DNA of 16,821 bases from NCBI GenBank assembly GCA_964609375.1, contig CAZSSA010000052.1, positions 1-16,821 on the forward strand, in the 5' to 3' direction. Within the stretch, counting starts at the first letter, position 1. The number at the start of each line of letters is the position of its first letter. The DNA is from CAZDUS01 sp964609375 (GTDB lineage Bacteria; Verrucomicrobiota; Kiritimatiellia; CAIKKV01; CAITUY01). The position numbers and the translations under genes are program-made. Below the pieces are notes generated by a model, which saw nothing but the letters and a program-made list of their open reading frames with translations, made no database searches and was not told the origin of the DNA. Shown piece after piece: positions 6,854-15,145 of the stretch.

Positions 6854-9019
6854 TCACTTCCTTGTTACCGCGTCAAATTTGCACACTTCAAAACACTGGC
6901 CGCACTTGATGCATCGCTCTGCATCAATGACATGCACCTCTTTCGTTTTCCCGCTGATGCACTGTACCGGACATTTCCGTTTGCAGGCCCCGCATCCAAT
7001 GCACTTGACGGCATCGATTGTATAGGTCAGCAGCCCGGAACAAACTCCTGCGGGACACCGCTTTTCGCGGATATGAGCCTCGTACTCCTCGCGGAAGTGC
7101 TTAATCATGCTGATCACCGGATTGGGCGCCGCCTGACCCAGCCCGCACAACGATGTCTTCTTGATGGTGTCGCCAAGTCGCAGCAACTTCTCGATATCCC
7201 CCTCCTTGCCTTCCCCCTGCGAAATCCGCTGCAAAATCTCCAGCATGCGCTTGGTGCCCTCACGGCAGGGGGTACACTTGCCGCAGGATTCATCCTGCGT
7301 AAAGTCGAGGAAAAACCTCGCCATATCCACCATGCAGGAATCCTCATCAATCACGATCATGCCGCCGCTACCCATCATCGATCCAGCCGCCGTCAGCGAC
7401 TCGTAATCCACCGGCGTATCCAGATAGGATTCCGGCAGACAGCCGCCGGCAGGCCCTCCGGTCTGGACCGCTTTGAACGCCTTGCCATCCCGGATGCCGC
7501 CTCCGACTTCATACACCACTTCGCGCAACGTCGTCCCCATCGGCACTTCGACCAGCCCTGTGTTGCATACCTTGCCGGCAAGCGCAAACACCTTGGTGCC
7601 CTTGCTTTTCTCGGTGCCAATCGAACTGAACCACTCGGGCCCATCCAGAATCACCACGGGGACATTCGCCAACGTCTCCACATTATTGATGACCGTCGGC
7701 TTGCCCCATAACCCCTTGACCGCCGGATACGGTGGCCGGGGCCGCGGCATGCCGCGCTCGCCCTCAATGGAACGGATCAGAGCCGTCTCTTCGCCGCAGA
7801 CAAAAGCCCCCGCCCCGAGCCGGATTTCAATGTCGAACTCCCCGTCGGTCCCGAAGATATGCTTCCCAAGGAAGCCCGCCTTTTTCGCCGCCTCAATCGC
7901 CATCTCAAGACGCTTGATCGCCAGCGGATATTCCGCGCGAATATAGACATACCCCTGTTTCGCCCCGATGGCATAACCGCCAATGATCATGCCTTCAACA
8001 ATCGTATGCGGGTCACCCTCGATCGTGCTGCGATCCATGAAAGCGCCCGGATCACCTTCGTCGGCGTTGCAGATGATGAATTTCTCATCGCTCTTCTGGG
8101 ATAACGCAAAATTCCATTTCAAGCCCGTCGGGAACCCGCCGCCCCCGCGCCCGCGCAACCCCGACTTTGTAATGGAATTGACGACATCCAGCGGGGTCAT
8201 CTCCGTCAGTGCCTTCACCGCCGCCTTGTAACCACCCACCGCCAGATATTCATCCAGGCTCTCAGGATCAATAATCCCGCAATTCCTCAACGTCATCCGC
8301 AATTGCTTGCCGAAGAAATGAACATCGCCGAATACCGGGAAAAACCGGTTGGTCAACCGCTCACCCTGCCAGACATTCGCCACCACCGGACGCTTGCCCA
8401 CCAAATGCTGCTTCACGATCGCCTTCACCACCTCGGGTGTCAACTTCTGGTAAAGCATATTGTCGGGATAAACAAAAGCCACGGGACCCACCTCGCACAA
8501 TCCATGGCAGGCGGAGGTCGTGATGGCCACCGTATCGCCCAACCCCGCCTTGGCCACCTCATCGGCAAATAGCCGTTCCAGGCTGATGGCATTGCCCTTC
8601 AGGCAATGGGCGCCCCCGCAAACGCTGATCACCGTTTTGGCGGAATGAATTCCCGCCGCATAGCGCATGGTGAACTCCTCAACGGCAACCCCGTTGAGTA
8701 CATGCGATTCGAACACCTTGTCCACCTTCTCAGGCTTCATGTAGATGTATTTGCTCGGTATCGTCCGGCTGCTCAGGATCGTCACCACCGGTTCCATGTC
8801 GCACTTGCCTGTACAACCTACCCGACTGAGGACAACGTCTTTCAGCTGATGCTTCTTGATCAACTGTTCAAACCGCGCAAAGACCTCGTTGGCTCCGGCG
8901 GCGTTCTCACAGGTGGCTGACCCCACCGTAATCCTCATGCGCGCCTGATATTTTTCCTCAAAAAGTTTCTGCTCCGCCTTCTGGCGAAGCTCACGCAACC
9001 GTTCCATCGGTTTATTCAT
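6854..9019 (-). CDS. hydB: HydB2, NuoF-like flavoprotein with two thioredoxin-like domains
   Basis: 721 residues from the ATG at 9019, chosen because GGGAGG lies 7 bases upstream; an ATG at 9052 would put 11 extra residues over that site. Domains: thioredoxin-like domain 1 (~28-115; C37, C69, C73), thioredoxin-like domain 2 (~127-207; C134, C139, C171, C175), NuoF core with the FMN/NADH loop GLRGRGGGGFPTG (287-299) and GAFVCGEETAL (404-414), an SLBB segment, the N3-type [4Fe-4S] cluster (C579, C582, C585, C625), and a C-terminal 2[4Fe-4S] ferredoxin (C673-C683, C703-C713). In HydABC this subunit binds FMN and NADH and is the electron-splitting centre. Most HydB proteins I know carry one thioredoxin-like domain, so the tandem is notable; domain 1 lacks the first-pair partner Cys. 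The gene follows rex after 67 bases with no clear terminator. Confidence 0.95.
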   Translation of the reverse strand: MNKPMERLRELRQKAEQKLFEEKYQARMRITVGSATCENAAGANEVFARFEQLIKKHQLKDVVLSRVGCTGKCDMEPVVTILSSRTIPSKYIYMKPEKVDKVFESHVLNGVAVEEFTMRYAAGIHSAKTVISVCGGAHCLKGNAISLERLFADEVAKAGLGDTVAITTSACHGLCEVGPVAFVYPDNMLYQKLTPEVVKAIVKQHLVGKRPVVANVWQGERLTNRFFPVFGDVHFFGKQLRMTLRNCGIIDPESLDEYLAVGGYKAAVKALTEMTPLDVVNSITKSGLRGRGGGGFPTGLKWNFALSQKSDEKFIICNADEGDPGAFMDRSTIEGDPHTIVEGMIIGGYAIGAKQGYVYIRAEYPLAIKRLEMAIEAAKKAGFLGKHIFGTDGEFDIEIRLGAGAFVCGEETALIRSIEGERGMPRPRPPYPAVKGLWGKPTVINNVETLANVPVVILDGPEWFSSIGTEKSKGTKVFALAGKVCNTGLVEVPMGTTLREVVYEVGGGIRDGKAFKAVQTGGPAGGCLPESYLDTPVDYESLTAAGSMMGSGGMIVIDEDSCMVDMARFFLDFTQDESCGKCTPCREGTKRMLEILQRISQGEGKEGDIEKLLRLGDTIKKTSLCGLGQAAPNPVISMIKHFREEYEAHIREKRCPAGVCSGLLTYTIDAVKCIGCGACKRKCPVQCISGKTKEVHVIDAERCIKCGQCFEVCKFDAVTRK

Positions 9020-9086
9020 TCCTCTTCCTCCCTCTCGTTGTTCCATATCCATCGACTGTAATAAAATTGCCCATCACGCACTTGCA

Positions 9087-9740
9087 TCAAAACCGCGGCT
9101 CGCTGATTTTCACGGCATACGCCAGTTCCCGCAAACTGGCCAGAATACGCGCATCCACCACCGACACCTTGCGTGGCGCAATCAAATGAGCCGTCGTCAG
9201 GTTTAACAACCCGCGCACCCCGGCCATAATCAATCGATCCGACACCTGCTGGGCCACCTCCGGCGGCACCGCGACGATGCCAATATCCACATCCTGCCCG
9301 CAAACCACGGCCGGAAGTTCATCCATCCCCATCACCACCAGTTTGCCAACACGCTTGCCAATCAGCGCCGCATTGTTGTCAAAAATGGCACAGATATTGA
9401 ACGACTGGTGCAGGAACTCCTCATGCAGCGCCAGGGCTCTCCCCAGATTTCCAGCACCAACCACCACACAGCAGATCTCATGATCCGCACCCAGCGTCGC
9501 CGCCAATGCCGCCTCAAGCCCGGCCGTCGAATACCCCCGCTTGGAAATGCCGGAGAAATCAATATGCGAAAGATCCTGACGAACGGTCGAACTCGTCAAA
9601 CTGAGCGCTTCCGCCAATTCAGAGGACGACACCCATTCCTCGCCCGCCTGACGCAACTGTTGCGCATGCGTCAAGTACTTAGGCAAACGGCGAACCACGG
9701 AAGCCGGAATCTTCACTGCCTGCAGCTCATTGGAGTTCAT
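9087..9740 (-). CDS. rex: Rex, NADH/NAD+-sensing transcriptional repressor
   Basis: 217 residues, the usual Rex length. The N-terminal winged helix begins IPASVVRRLPKYL (11-23) and continues with SSSELAEALSLTSSTVRQDLSHID (38-61) and a GISKRGYS wing (64-71). The Rossmann domain has GAGNLGRAL (95-103) and the acidic FD at the end of the second strand (D121), as expected for NAD(H) rather than NADP(H). Rex proteins bind TTGTGAA-N4-TTCACAA-like sites and release DNA when NADH rises. A pair of such sites lies at the operon promoter (15778-15809), so Rex probably controls its own operon. The start is one base after the stop of the preceding receiver gene; the ribosome site is weak, suggesting coupling. 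Its position between two hydrogenase gene sets fits its known control of NADH-consuming fermentation genes. Confidence 0.96.
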   Translation of the reverse strand: MNSNELQAVKIPASVVRRLPKYLTHAQQLRQAGEEWVSSSELAEALSLTSSTVRQDLSHIDFSGISKRGYSTAGLEAALAATLGADHEICCVVVGAGNLGRALALHEEFLHQSFNICAIFDNNAALIGKRVGKLVVMGMDELPAVVCGQDVDIGIVAVPPEVAQQVSDRLIMAGVRGLLNLTTAHLIAPRKVSVVDARILASLRELAYAVKISEPRF

Positions 9741-9741
9741 T

Positions 9742-10125
9742 CTATTTCTTCAACGCCTCGGCAACATGCGCCAACAAGGCCTCCGGAGGAACCGGCTTCT
9801 CCAGCACCGCTTTGACCGGCAACCAATCGTCGTCGGGCTCAAAGCCGAACGGGAGATTCTTGGCCTTGCGGATCCCCGTGATCAGGATGATCGGAATATG
9901 CCTGGTGGCCGGGTCCGACTTCAGTTGCTTCGCCACTTCAAACCCTTCATTCTCCCTCGTCATCATGACGTCGAGCAGAATCAGGTCCGGCTTGCCCGAC
10001 GTCGCCTTCCGGAATCCCTCTTCCCCGTTATAGGCGGCTTCCGTGGCATACCCTTTCTGCTTCAAAATCTCTGAAAACGACTCCACCAGTCCAACATCAT
10101 CATCCACAATCAAAATCGTCGCCAT
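9742..10125 (-). CDS. Receiver-only response regulator 1 of the hydrogenase operon
   Basis: 127 residues from the ATG at 10125 (GGGA 8 bases upstream); the same frame extends to 10182 but that part reads through the 3' end of hydA1 and has no receiver similarity. A single CheY-like receiver: acidic pocket D8/D9, phosphoacceptor D52 (ILLDVMM), T83 (LITG) and K110 (LEKP). It lacks any output domain. The stretch NLPFGFEPDDDWLPVKAV before the Lys matches that of the receiver at the end of the operon, so the two are close paralogues (clearly more alike to each other than to CheY). It lies between hydA1 and rex, 49 bases after hydA1 and one base before rex. A link to redox or H2 signalling is inferred from context; no partner kinase is seen. 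Confidence 0.9.
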   Translation of the reverse strand: MATILIVDDDVGLVESFSEILKQKGYATEAAYNGEEGFRKATSGKPDLILLDVMMTRENEGFEVAKQLKSDPATRHIPIILITGIRKAKNLPFGFEPDDDWLPVKAVLEKPVPPEALLAHVAEALKK

Positions 10126-10174
10126 ACTGACTATCCCTTTCCAAAAGATTAACTCATCAAATCGAATAACACTG

Positions 10175-11947
10175 CTACACACGCTCCCTTTTCACGTATT
10201 CCGTATGCAATAAATGATGCGAAAGCTCCCCAAGCGGAACCCCTAGAAATTCGCCATAGATCTGCTTGATCTTGGGGTTGTCATGGGACTTGCGCAACTT
10301 CTTGCCCTCATCCTCCCGGTACAACGCATCCAACCGCTTCTGCCGGATTTGATTGGTCGTCATGCGCGGTGACCCGCCCCCGCCAATGCACCCCCCGGGA
10401 CAGGTCATGACTTCCACAAAATGATACGCCGCCTCTCCCGCCTTGATGCGCTCAACCACTTTCTGCGCATTACCCAACCCGGATGCCACCGCCACTTTAA
10501 GCGTAACGCCCTCCAGGAACGACCATTCCGGCACCGTTCCTGATATCGTGATCGCCGCTTCCTTGATGCCTTCCAATCCGGAAAGCGGATTCACGTGCAG
10601 GTTGACAAAGGGCAGCTCTTTTCCGGTAATCACTTCCCATGCCGTCCGCAGCGCCGCTTCCATCACCCCGCCCGTATTGGCAAAAATATCCGCCGCCCCC
10701 GTGGATGTTCCAAGGATTCGGTCCACTGCTCCATCCGGTAACGCGGCAAAATCAATACCCGCCTCCCTGATCATTCGCGCCAACTCACGGGTGGTCAACA
10801 CCGCATCCACATCCTGAACACCGCTCGAGTTCATCTCCGGTCGCTCGGCCTCGGATTTCTTGGCGTGACACGGCATCACCGAAACAACAAAGATGTCCTC
10901 CGCCTTCTTCCCGACCTTCTTGGCCCAGTAGGTCTTGGCAATCGCTCCAAACATCTGCTGGGGCGACTTGCAGGTGGAAAGACAGTCAAGCATCTCCGGA
11001 TAGAAATATTCCATGTACCGGACCCACCCCGGCGAACAACTCGTAAACTGGGGAAGGGCAACCTCCTGCTTTTCCTTGACCGCCTTCTTCAGCCGGCTCA
11101 ACAACTCCATCCCCTCCTCAATGATGGTAAGATCCGCCGTAAAATTCGTATCAAACACCGTGGCAAATCCCAGCCGACGCAACGCCGAAACCATCTTGCC
11201 GGTCACCAGCGTCCCGGCCGGATACCCAAAGCATTCGCCCAGCGACGCACGAACCGCCGGCGCGGTCTGGACCACCACCGTCTTCGTCTTGTCTTCCAAG
11301 GCGGCCCAGACTTTCTCCAGACTGCTCTTCTCGACGATCGCCCCCACAGGACATACCGCCGCACACTGTCCGCATTGCACACACGCCACCTGGTCAAGGT
11401 TCTTGCCAAAGGCGGGGCCAATCACCGACTTGAACCCGCGGAACTGGGGAAAAAGAACTCCCACCGCCTGGACCTGACCGCAAACGGCCACACAACGACG
11501 GCACTTGATGCACTTTCCATTGTCACGCACGATTCCCGGCGTCGAGTCATCCACTTCCCCGCTCGTCCGGGTTCCCTCATACGGCGACTCATGAATACCC
11601 AACTCGTGCGCCACCGCCTGAAGCTCGCAGTCGTTGTTCCGGTCGCACACCTGGCAGTTCCCCGCATGCTCGGACAACAGCAACTGCAGCACCGTCCGAC
11701 GGGCTTCCCTCACCCGCTTCGTGTGCGTCAGAACTTTCATCCCTTCCACCGCCGGCAGAACACAGGACGTCATCAGCGTTCGTGCCCCTTCAACCTCCAC
11801 CAGGCAAAGCCTGCAAGCCCCAATGGCCTGAATATTTTCGAGATAGCACAACGTCGGAATCCTGACCCCCGCTTTACGGGCCGCGTCAAGCACGGTCGCC
11901 CCGTCAGGCACTTCAACCGTTTTCGAATCAATGGTTAATGTTGGCAT
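10175..11947 (-). CDS. hydA: HydA1, catalytic [FeFe]-hydrogenase subunit
   Basis: 590 residues from the ATG at 11947 (GAGG 7 bases upstream, overlapping the hydB1 stop). Clusters in order: [2Fe-2S] C34/C45/C48/C62; His-Cys3 [4Fe-4S] H94/C98/C101/C107; two [4Fe-4S] at C146/149/152/156 and C189/192/195/199; H-cluster motifs TSCSPGW (302-308), VMPCHAKKSE (C360) and MTCPGGC (C516, C520) followed by GGGGSP, where most relatives have GGGQP. The C-terminal small-subunit-like region ends in LLHTEYVK. It is the same architecture as HydA2 of this operon and roughly half identical by eye, so the two are ancient rather than recent duplicates. It should form a trimer with HydC1 and the HydB1-GltD fusion and catalyse reversible H2 formation. 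All H-cluster motifs are intact, so activity is expected given the HydEFG maturases, which are not in this window. Confidence 0.96.
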   Translation of the reverse strand: MPTLTIDSKTVEVPDGATVLDAARKAGVRIPTLCYLENIQAIGACRLCLVEVEGARTLMTSCVLPAVEGMKVLTHTKRVREARRTVLQLLLSEHAGNCQVCDRNNDCELQAVAHELGIHESPYEGTRTSGEVDDSTPGIVRDNGKCIKCRRCVAVCGQVQAVGVLFPQFRGFKSVIGPAFGKNLDQVACVQCGQCAAVCPVGAIVEKSSLEKVWAALEDKTKTVVVQTAPAVRASLGECFGYPAGTLVTGKMVSALRRLGFATVFDTNFTADLTIIEEGMELLSRLKKAVKEKQEVALPQFTSCSPGWVRYMEYFYPEMLDCLSTCKSPQQMFGAIAKTYWAKKVGKKAEDIFVVSVMPCHAKKSEAERPEMNSSGVQDVDAVLTTRELARMIREAGIDFAALPDGAVDRILGTSTGAADIFANTGGVMEAALRTAWEVITGKELPFVNLHVNPLSGLEGIKEAAITISGTVPEWSFLEGVTLKVAVASGLGNAQKVVERIKAGEAAYHFVEVMTCPGGCIGGGGSPRMTTNQIRQKRLDALYREDEGKKLRKSHDNPKIKQIYGEFLGVPLGELSHHLLHTEYVKRERV

Positions 11948-11956
11948 AACTGGACC

Positions 11957-14900
11957 TCACTTTTCGCAAAGACTCGCCTCTCGATAATCGCACCGCAAAC
12001 ACCGTTTCGCCTCGCGCAATGCCGCCGTTGCCGACAACGGCAATTCCACTTCCTTGAAATTGCGTTTCCGCTGACTAACCGGAATCATGCGCAGCGCTGG
12101 CCGCGCGTACATCACCGGATCGGCATCGGGATCAAAGGAGGTGTCCACCGTCTTCTCCGTCCGCCAAAAGGCATGCGACGCTCCGGTCAAATACTGATCC
12201 ATTCCCACCGCCGCCCGTTCACCCGCCGCGATGGCGCCAATGACAGACGATGGCCCCGTCACCGCATCGCCACCGGCAAATATCCATTCAACCGAAGTCT
12301 GTCCGGTCACAGGATGAGCGTCGAGAAAATGAGATCGCCCGATCTTCAGCCCCGTCCCATCCACAATTTCCTCGGACGGCAAGGACTGCCCAATGGCGCC
12401 AATCACCTGATCGGCCTCAATCTCGAATTCATCGCCCACGCGTTCCTTTGGACGACGCCGGCCGCTGCGGTCAAACTCACCCAACTCCATACGGGTACAC
12501 CGTAAACCGGTAACCAGTCCGTTCTCGGCCGCAATCTCCGTGGGCGCCACCAGGAACTCGATCTTCACGCCTTCGCGCAGCGCCTCTTCGACTTCTTCCT
12601 TGTAGGCCGGCATTTCATCCCTCGTCCGGCGATACACCAGGGTCACCGACTTCGCCCCGAGCCGCAATGCCGTTCGGGCCACATCGACCGCCACGTTACC
12701 GCCACCAATGACCGCCACATTCCTGCCCACCTTGGCCGTCCCGCTCAGGTTGTACTCCCGCAGGAACTCCACACCATCCGCCACGCCGGGCATATTCTCT
12801 CCGGGAATGCCGAGCTTGGAGCCCAACGGCGCCCCAACCCCGACAAACACCGCCTCAAATCCCTTCTCCCGCAGGGACTTCAGGGTAAAGTCCCGACCCA
12901 ACCGCTGCCCGGTCTGGATCGTCACTCCCATGCTACGGATCATCCGGACTTCCTTCGCCAGCATTTCACGCGGCAACCGGTAGGCCGGTATCGTTTGCAC
13001 CAACATCCCGCCCGCCTCCTTGTGCGCCTCGAAAACAGTCGGCTTGTACCCCAACCGGGCCAGGAAGTAGGCACACGACAACCCAGCCGGACCGGCGCCA
13101 ATGACCGCCATCTTCCTCCTGGCATTGGCGGCATTCGCCCTCACCTCGGGTATCTGCGGCTTCTTTTCCTGCTCGATCATGAACCGCTTGACGGCCCGCA
13201 CCGACAACGGCGCATCCAGCGAGGACCGGCGACACTTGTTCTCGCACGGATGGAAACACACGGCCGCGCAAACCGCCGCCAATGGATTCCGCTCGCGATG
13301 CAACAATAACGCCTCATTATAGCGCTTTTCGCCTACCAACGAGACAAACCCCGGCACATGCACTCCCGCCGGACAGGCATTCGTACAGGGAGCCTTCACC
13401 AATGAATGACACACCCCTGCCGGACACTTCTTGTCGCGGATGTGCGCTTCATATTCATCGCGGAAATAACGGATCGTGGACAACACCGGGTTCGGCGCCG
13501 TCTGCCCTAATCCGCACAACGCCGTATCCTTGATCTTGCTGCCAAGATCAATCAACGCCTCCACATCCCCCTGCTTCCCCTTGCCTTCGCAGATGCGTTC
13601 CAGGATCTCCAGCATGCGCTTCGTCCCCACCCGGCACGGTACGCACTTCCCGCACGATTCCTCCTGCGTGAATTCAAGGAAGAAACGGGCCATGTCCACC
13701 ATGCAGGTGTCCTCGTCCATCACGATCAAACCACCCGACCCCATAATGGCGCCCAATGCCGCCACGGATTCGTAGTCCACCGGAACGTTCAGGTTCTCCT
13801 TGGTAATGCAACCACCGGAGGGGCCTCCGATCTGCGCCGCCTTGAACTTCTTGCCGCCAGGAATACCGCCACCAATATCATAGATGATATTGCCCAGCGG
13901 CGTCCCCATGTTCACTTCCACCAATCCAACGTTGTTGACCTTGCCGGTCAGGGCGAAAATCTTCGTTCCCGTGGACTTGCCTGTACCCACCGAACGAAAC
14001 CAGTCGGCCCCATGACGGATAATCAGCGGCACATTGCCGAACGTCTCCACATTGTTGAGCACAGAAGGCTTATCCCACAGCCCCTTGTTCGCCGGGAAAG
14101 GCGGGCGGGGACGCGGTTCACCGCGCTTCCCTTCAATGGAACGCATCAACGCCGTTTCTTCGCCGCAGACAAAGGCTCCGGACCCCTGGGCAATGATCAC
14201 ATCAAAGTTGAAGTCCGTTCCCAGGATGCCTTTCCCCAGCAATCCCCGGCGACGGCATTCGGCAATCGCGTGATTCAACCGCTCCAGCGCAAGCGGATAT
14301 TCCGCACGGCAATAGATATAACCGATGGAGGCTCCAACCGCCCGTGCGCCAATCATCATGCCTTCCAGCACCGCGTGCGCGTCGGACTCAATCAGGCTCC
14401 GGTCCATGAACGCTCCGGGGTCCCCTTCGTCGGCGTTGCACAAGATATACTTCTGATCCCCCTTCGCCTTGCGGCACAACTCCCATTTTACGCCCGTGGG
14501 AAACCCTGCACCACCTCGTCCGCGCAATCCGGATTTCTTCATCTCCTCGACAATCTGATCCGGCGTCATTTCAGTCAACGCCCGCGACAGGGCAAAGTAC
14601 CCGTCTCGTCCGATATACTCCTCCATGCTTTCGGCGGAGATAAGTCCCTTATTGTGCAAGACCCGAAGGTTCTGCTTCGCAAAGAAATCAATGTCCTTGT
14701 ATTTCGGAATGACCTTGCTGGAGACGGGATCATGATAAAGCAGGCGATCCACGGTGCGGCCCTTCACCAGATGCTCCTTCACAATTTCAACCGCATCGTC
14801 AGGCCCAACGTTGTGATAGAATGTCCCGCCGGGATAAACGACCACAATCGGGCCACCCGCGCAGAAACCGTTGCACCCCGTTTCCACCAACCGCACACGG

Positions 14901-15145
14901 TCGGCAAGGCGGTGCTTCTTGATCGCCGCCTCCATGGCTTTCTTCATCTCGACGGCCCCTGACGAAATACAGCCTGTGCCAAAGCACAACATCACATGCA
15001 TTTCCCCGGCCACCGTCCGCTTCCTGGCGACATCCCCCACCCCCGCATCACGGCTCTCCCGTATCGCCATCAACCCCTGCACGTTCGCCTTGATCTTGTC
15101 CAGGTCCGCACGGCTGTGAATCATATCATTCGTCTTACGAGGCAT
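11957..15145 (-). CDS. hydB: HydB1 fused to GltD-like FAD/NAD(P)H oxidoreductase
   Basis: 1062 residues from the ATG at 15145, decided by a near-perfect AAAGGAGGT just upstream; the frame runs on to 15199 within hydC1. Order: basic N-terminus; thioredoxin-like [2Fe-2S] (~48-128; C54, C59, C91, C95); NuoF core with GLRGRGGAGFPTG (207-219) and GAFVCGEETAL (323-333); N3 cluster C498/C501/C504/C544; then, where HydB normally has a 2[4Fe-4S] ferredoxin, a Cys-rich helical domain of glutamate-synthase small-subunit type (C574, C579, C587, C591, C626, C630, C634, C638), an FAD fold (VIGAGPAGLS 681-690), an inserted NAD(P) fold (VIGGGNVAVD 812-821, VYRRTRDEMPA 837-847) and the FAD closing motif AGGDAVTGPSSVIGAIAAG (957-975). 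The paired Arg after the second fold favours NADPH, as in GltD and NfnL. The C-terminus holds three more Cys. It probably adds a second flavin and pyridine nucleotide site to hydrogenase 1. Confidence 0.95.
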   Translation of the reverse strand: MPRKTNDMIHSRADLDKIKANVQGLMAIRESRDAGVGDVARKRTVAGEMHVMLCFGTGCISSGAVEMKKAMEAAIKKHRLADRVRLVETGCNGFCAGGPIVVVYPGGTFYHNVGPDDAVEIVKEHLVKGRTVDRLLYHDPVSSKVIPKYKDIDFFAKQNLRVLHNKGLISAESMEEYIGRDGYFALSRALTEMTPDQIVEEMKKSGLRGRGGAGFPTGVKWELCRKAKGDQKYILCNADEGDPGAFMDRSLIESDAHAVLEGMMIGARAVGASIGYIYCRAEYPLALERLNHAIAECRRRGLLGKGILGTDFNFDVIIAQGSGAFVCGEETALMRSIEGKRGEPRPRPPFPANKGLWDKPSVLNNVETFGNVPLIIRHGADWFRSVGTGKSTGTKIFALTGKVNNVGLVEVNMGTPLGNIIYDIGGGIPGGKKFKAAQIGGPSGGCITKENLNVPVDYESVAALGAIMGSGGLIVMDEDTCMVDMARFFLEFTQEESCGKCVPCRVGTKRMLEILERICEGKGKQGDVEALIDLGSKIKDTALCGLGQTAPNPVLSTIRYFRDEYEAHIRDKKCPAGVCHSLVKAPCTNACPAGVHVPGFVSLVGEKRYNEALLLHRERNPLAAVCAAVCFHPCENKCRRSSLDAPLSVRAVKRFMIEQEKKPQIPEVRANAANARRKMAVIGAGPAGLSCAYFLARLGYKPTVFEAHKEAGGMLVQTIPAYRLPREMLAKEVRMIRSMGVTIQTGQRLGRDFTLKSLREKGFEAVFVGVGAPLGSKLGIPGENMPGVADGVEFLREYNLSGTAKVGRNVAVIGGGNVAVDVARTALRLGAKSVTLVYRRTRDEMPAYKEEVEEALREGVKIEFLVAPTEIAAENGLVTGLRCTRMELGEFDRSGRRRPKERVGDEFEIEADQVIGAIGQSLPSEEIVDGTGLKIGRSHFLDAHPVTGQTSVEWIFAGGDAVTGPSSVIGAIAAGERAAVGMDQYLTGASHAFWRTEKTVDTSFDPDADPVMYARPALRMIPVSQRKRNFKEVELPLSATAALREAKRCLRCDYREASLCEK

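Noticed and set aside
9020..9086. An internal promoter between rex and hydB2 (TTGATG with an AT-rich stretch downstream)
   Set aside because: The spacing and -10 match are poor and there is no second Rex-like site; the 67-base gap is compatible with one transcript.
10126..10182. N-terminal extension of receiver 1 to 10182
   Set aside because: The receiver fold begins at the ATG at 10125, which has its own GGGA site; the extension overlaps the hydA1 end and has no family similarity.
10865..11938. A 357-codon open frame on the plus strand opposite hydA1
   Set aside because: It lies wholly antisense to a certain hydrogenase gene, and its product is a His/Arg/Pro/Gln-rich string with no motifs, as expected from the complement of a GC-rich coding sequence.
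14012..14962. A 316-codon open frame on the plus strand opposite hydB1
   Set aside because: Fully antisense to the NuoF core of HydB1; no recognisable domain and no ribosome site context.
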